Shown here: in pieces, positions 26,589-28,378 of the stretch
Numbering within the stretch: position 1 is the first letter of the stretch
Layout of the letters: each line of letters begins with the position of its first letter
From: an uncultured Flavobacteriales bacterium
GTDB taxonomy: Bacteria > Bacteroidota > Bacteroidia > Flavobacteriales > Crocinitomicaceae
Direction: 5' to 3'
NCBI GenBank assembly: GCA_946478775.1
Contig: CAMLDR010000033.1
Span: 1 to 28,378 of the forward strand
Length of the DNA: 28,378 nt
The notes under the pieces: generated by a model
Databases searched by the model: none
What the model was told of the DNA's origin: nothing
What the model saw: the letters and a program-made list of their open reading frames with translations, nothing else
Translations under genes and position numbers: made by a program

Positions 26589-27732
26589 TAGTTTGTCAAA
26601 GAAAAACATTGAAGAGGCAAGAGAGGAATTTGTAAATCATGTTTTTTCAAGAGTCTTTATTAAGTTGTGTAAAACATTAGACTATGATGGTGAAAGGATA
26701 CTTAAAGACCTGAAAAATAAAAGTGTAGAAGAAAAGTATTTTAGAATGTATAGTGGAACCCATGGCTTCACGATAAAAAATGAGGTTGATTTTTTAAAGA
26801 AACATTTAATTAAACCACTTGTTGAAGGCGACTTATATGAGCTTATATCCTCGAAGGATATGGAGGACTTAATCAAAAAGTCTAAAAAGTATTTTGGCTC
26901 AACAGAACAAAAGAAATTGATAGCTTTTGAGAAACGGATAGACGAGTCAAAAAAGAAAAAGGATGCTGAAGAAGGAAAAATAAAGTCAAGTAAGGAGTAT
27001 ATCTTGTTAAAAGAAAAATCGGATTTGCTTGAGGGTATTTTTGATTATGAGGCTTTAAATAATGGTTATAAAAGAACCATTTCTAAACGAGAAGAAAGAC
27101 TTTATGATTTGTATGATTTGGGTGGCAAATTGGGATTACGAACCTGCCCATATTGCAATAAGAATTACGTTTTCACAATATCAGATAAGAGTAAAAAATC
27201 TGGTAAACTTGTTAACGCAACATTTGACCATTGGTTTTCTAAATCAAAGTATCCTCTTTTAAAGATTTCTTTTTATAATCTTATTCCTAGCTGTTCCAAT
27301 TGCAATAGTTCAATAAAAAAGGATGATAATTTTCATACAGACACACATATTCATCCATATTTAGCTCCGAAAGATTTGACAAGAAGATATGAATTCAACT
27401 ATTTTGAAGATGAGAACAAGCATCCTGTTGTTCATATTGATTATTTTAAAGATGATAAGCTGAGTAAAAAACTACGGACAACTTTTTCCGATTTCAAAAC
27501 CGAAAAAATTTATGGAGGGCAAATGCTTGAGTTGAAAGACATGATTGAACTTTCAAACGAATATGGAGAAGATTATATTGATTCTTTACAAAAAGCTTTT
27601 CCGGATGCAGATTTAAGTAAAGAGCGGATTTATAATATCCTGTTTAATACTTCTGAAATAGATGAAAATCATCACCTCAGACCGTTATCAAAATTCAGAT
27701 TCGACATTTTAAAAAAGTTGAAAATTATCTGA
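26575..27732 (+). CDS. HNH endonuclease, probable effector of the ATPase-HNH pair
   Basis: A 385-residue protein starting at ATG 26575, which overlaps the ATPase gene by 14 bases; a longer frame begins at TTG 26551 but has no support. Residues 1-150 are helical and charged, including a Lys/Glu-rich coil (about 110-145), with no known motif. The nuclease part has two zinc-binding pairs, CPYC (Cys191, Cys194) and CSNC (Cys240, Cys243), framing the HNH core: FDHW with His219, SKSKYPLLKISFYNLIP with Asn235, and CNSSIKKDD. Conserved-looking His residues follow (HTDTHIHPYLAPKDL, 254-268). This is the layout of PtuB/McrA-like HNH nucleases that cut nucleic acid, though PtuB itself is much shorter. 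Translational coupling to the ATPase implies a fixed ratio and a joint complex. Base use is as AT-rich as the ATPase. Confidence 0.87.
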   Translation: MLSLNSLSKKNIEEAREEFVNHVFSRVFIKLCKTLDYDGERILKDLKNKSVEEKYFRMYSGTHGFTIKNEVDFLKKHLIKPLVEGDLYELISSKDMEDLIKKSKKYFGSTEQKKLIAFEKRIDESKKKKDAEEGKIKSSKEYILLKEKSDLLEGIFDYEALNNGYKRTISKREERLYDLYDLGGKLGLRTCPYCNKNYVFTISDKSKKSGKLVNATFDHWFSKSKYPLLKISFYNLIPSCSNCNSSIKKDDNFHTDTHIHPYLAPKDLTRRYEFNYFEDENKHPVVHIDYFKDDKLSKKLRTTFSDFKTEKIYGGQMLELKDMIELSNEYGEDYIDSLQKAFPDADLSKERIYNILFNTSEIDENHHLRPLSKFRFDILKKLKII

Positions 27733-27773
27733 CAAGCCTGAATGCGAGCTCTAACAATTTTTACCCCTAATCC

Positions 27774-27803
27774 TTGGTTTTCAATAAAAAATCCGTATAT
27801 TTG
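27774..27803 (+). promoter_or_regulatory. Two-box promoter of rimP-nusA
   Basis: TTG at 27774-27776, 19 bases, then TATATTTG at 27796-27803, a full match to the Bacteroidota consensus. Transcription should start near 27810, leaving about 54 leader bases that contain the hairpin at 27832-27856. Confidence 0.8.
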
Positions 27804-27831
27804 CATCACATTTAAGGTTAAAAACGCAAAT

Positions 27832-27856
27832 GAGGGGACGCAAGTCCCCTCTTTTT
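27832..27856 (+). promoter_or_regulatory. Terminator-like hairpin in the rimP leader (putative attenuator)
   Basis: GAGGGGAC (27832-27839) pairs perfectly with GTCCCCTC (27844-27851) around a GCAA loop of the stable GNRA class, and five Ts follow. It lies downstream of the rimP promoter and 8 bases before the rimP ATG, so the operon's own transcripts must pass it. A 29-codon reading frame from ATG 27830 runs through the hairpin and overlaps rimP out of frame, so its translation could open the stem. It may also stop read-through from the HNH gene. Confidence 0.7.
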
Positions 27857-27863
27857 ATCTCAT

Positions 27864-28340
27864 ATGATTTCAAAACAAACTGTACGGGAATTAGCAGAAG
27901 AGCGCATCAAAGACCGTGATGAACGCTTGTTTATTGTGGAACTGACGATCAGCGCTGCTAATGTGATTCGCTTAGAATTGGATAAAACAGAAGGAAACGT
28001 GTCCATTGAAGACTGCATGTCGGTTTCACGGAACATTGAGCACAATCTGGATCGCGAAGATGCGGATTTTGAATTGAGTGTGTCTTCCGCAGGATTGGAT
28101 AAGCCTTTACGTGTGTATGCCCAATATGTGAAGAATATCGGTCGTGACCTGGACGTGAAATTGAACTCAAAGGAAAAAGCAACAGGAACACTGATTGCTG
28201 TGGATGAAACCGGAGTGACCCTGAGACGCGAAGAAAAACAGGCAATCGAAGGCAAAAAGAAAAAGGAACTGGTGGTGATCGAGAATAAGATCGCATTTTC
28301 AGATATAAACGAAGCAAAAATTGTTATTTCATTTAAATAA
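27864..28340 (+). CDS. rimP: Ribosome maturation factor RimP
   Basis: A 158-residue protein required for maturation of the 30S ribosomal subunit. The N-terminal alpha/beta domain covers about 1-85 (VREMAEERIKD-like start, LFIVELTISAANVIRLELDKTEGNVSIEDCMSVSRNIEHNLDRED). The family signature is LSVSSAGLDKPLR near 70-82, where most relatives have VSSPGLDRPL. A small SH3-like barrel follows (DLDVKLNSKEKATGTLIAVDETGVTLRRE). Length is usual. nusA starts 6 bases after its stop, giving the common rimP-nusA order. It has its own promoter and a leader hairpin. Confidence 0.93.
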   Translation: MISKQTVRELAEERIKDRDERLFIVELTISAANVIRLELDKTEGNVSIEDCMSVSRNIEHNLDREDADFELSVSSAGLDKPLRVYAQYVKNIGRDLDVKLNSKEKATGTLIAVDETGVTLRREEKQAIEGKKKKELVVIENKIAFSDINEAKIVISFK

Positions 28341-28346
28341 GAAGCT

Positions 28347-28378
28347 ATGAACAGCTTGGAACTAGTAGAATCGTTTTC
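28347..28378 (+). CDS. nusA: Transcription factor NusA, first codons only
   Basis: The window ends ten codons into this gene. The reading from ATG 28347 is MNSLELVESF, which fits the usual start of Bacteroidota NusA, and rimP-nusA-infB is a widely conserved order. The call rests on these ten residues and context. Confidence 0.7.
   Translation, partial: MNSLELVESF

Noticed and set aside
24076..27863. Direct repeats or attachment sites flanking the AT-rich cassette
   Set aside because: By eye only trivial words such as TTGGTTT are shared by the two flanks; nothing long enough to be an integration scar.
27860..28255. 131-codon minus-strand frame opposite rimP
   Set aside because: rimP is secure on the plus strand; the opposite frame is Ser/Arg-rich low-information sequence typical of antisense shadows.
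24076..28378. Retron or reverse transcriptase linked to the ATPase-HNH pair
   Set aside because: Retron Ec78-type systems carry the same effector logic, but there is no reverse transcriptase frame nor room for a structured msr-msd RNA in the short flanks.

Overview
The window looks like chromosomal DNA from a Bacteroidota, most likely a Flavobacteriales member of the Crocinitomicaceae/Fluviicola type (the genus is my inference). Supporting signs are an SprA-type T9SS outer-membrane translocon, two secreted proteins with C-terminal T9SS sorting domains, DUF6029 and DUF6427 family proteins, and promoters of the Bacteroidota form TTG-N19/20-TAnnTTTG. GC content is moderate in the core genes and clearly lower in one two-gene island.

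Layout. Positions 174-3354 (minus) hold a three-gene operon: a TlpA-like thioredoxin, a DUF6029 outer-membrane barrel and an Omp28-like lipoprotein with a CxxC. It ends in a hairpin/T-tract terminator. Positions 3691-7225 hold two T9SS cargo proteins, each behind a two-box promoter and followed by a terminator, with a class III sirtuin (minus) between them. Positions 7351-19023 look like one collinear block: NADP malic enzyme (maeB), ruvA, sprA, a GNAT acetyltransferase and a DUF6427 membrane protein. Next come purQ and purD (purine synthesis), a CNNM/CBS/CorC transporter-like protein and a small secreted protein of unknown function. A 210-base convergent gap follows, carrying a perfect 20-bp palindrome, and then a LacX-like aldose 1-epimerase (minus).

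The most unusual part is 24153-27732. It is an AT-rich two-gene cassette encoding an 811-aa ABC/SMC-like ATPase and, overlapping it by 14 bases, an HNH endonuclease of about 385 aa. The logic matches Septu (PtuA/PtuB)-type anti-phage systems, but both proteins are longer than canonical Septu proteins and the ATPase has an uncommon N-terminal region, so this is a plausible variant or uncharacterised defence system. It sits between housekeeping genes: the epimerase on the left, rimP and the first codons of nusA on the right.

The rimP gene has a strong promoter followed, before its start codon, by an intrinsic-terminator-like hairpin with a GCAA loop. This suggests attenuation control of the rimP-nusA operon.

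The T9SS theme connects several genes. SprA is the translocon through which proteins such as those at 3691 and 5324 would leave the cell. The TlpA/DUF6029/Omp28 operon adds periplasmic and outer-membrane thiol chemistry whose substrate is unknown. No tRNA, rRNA, CRISPR array, insertion sequence or reverse transcriptase was found.
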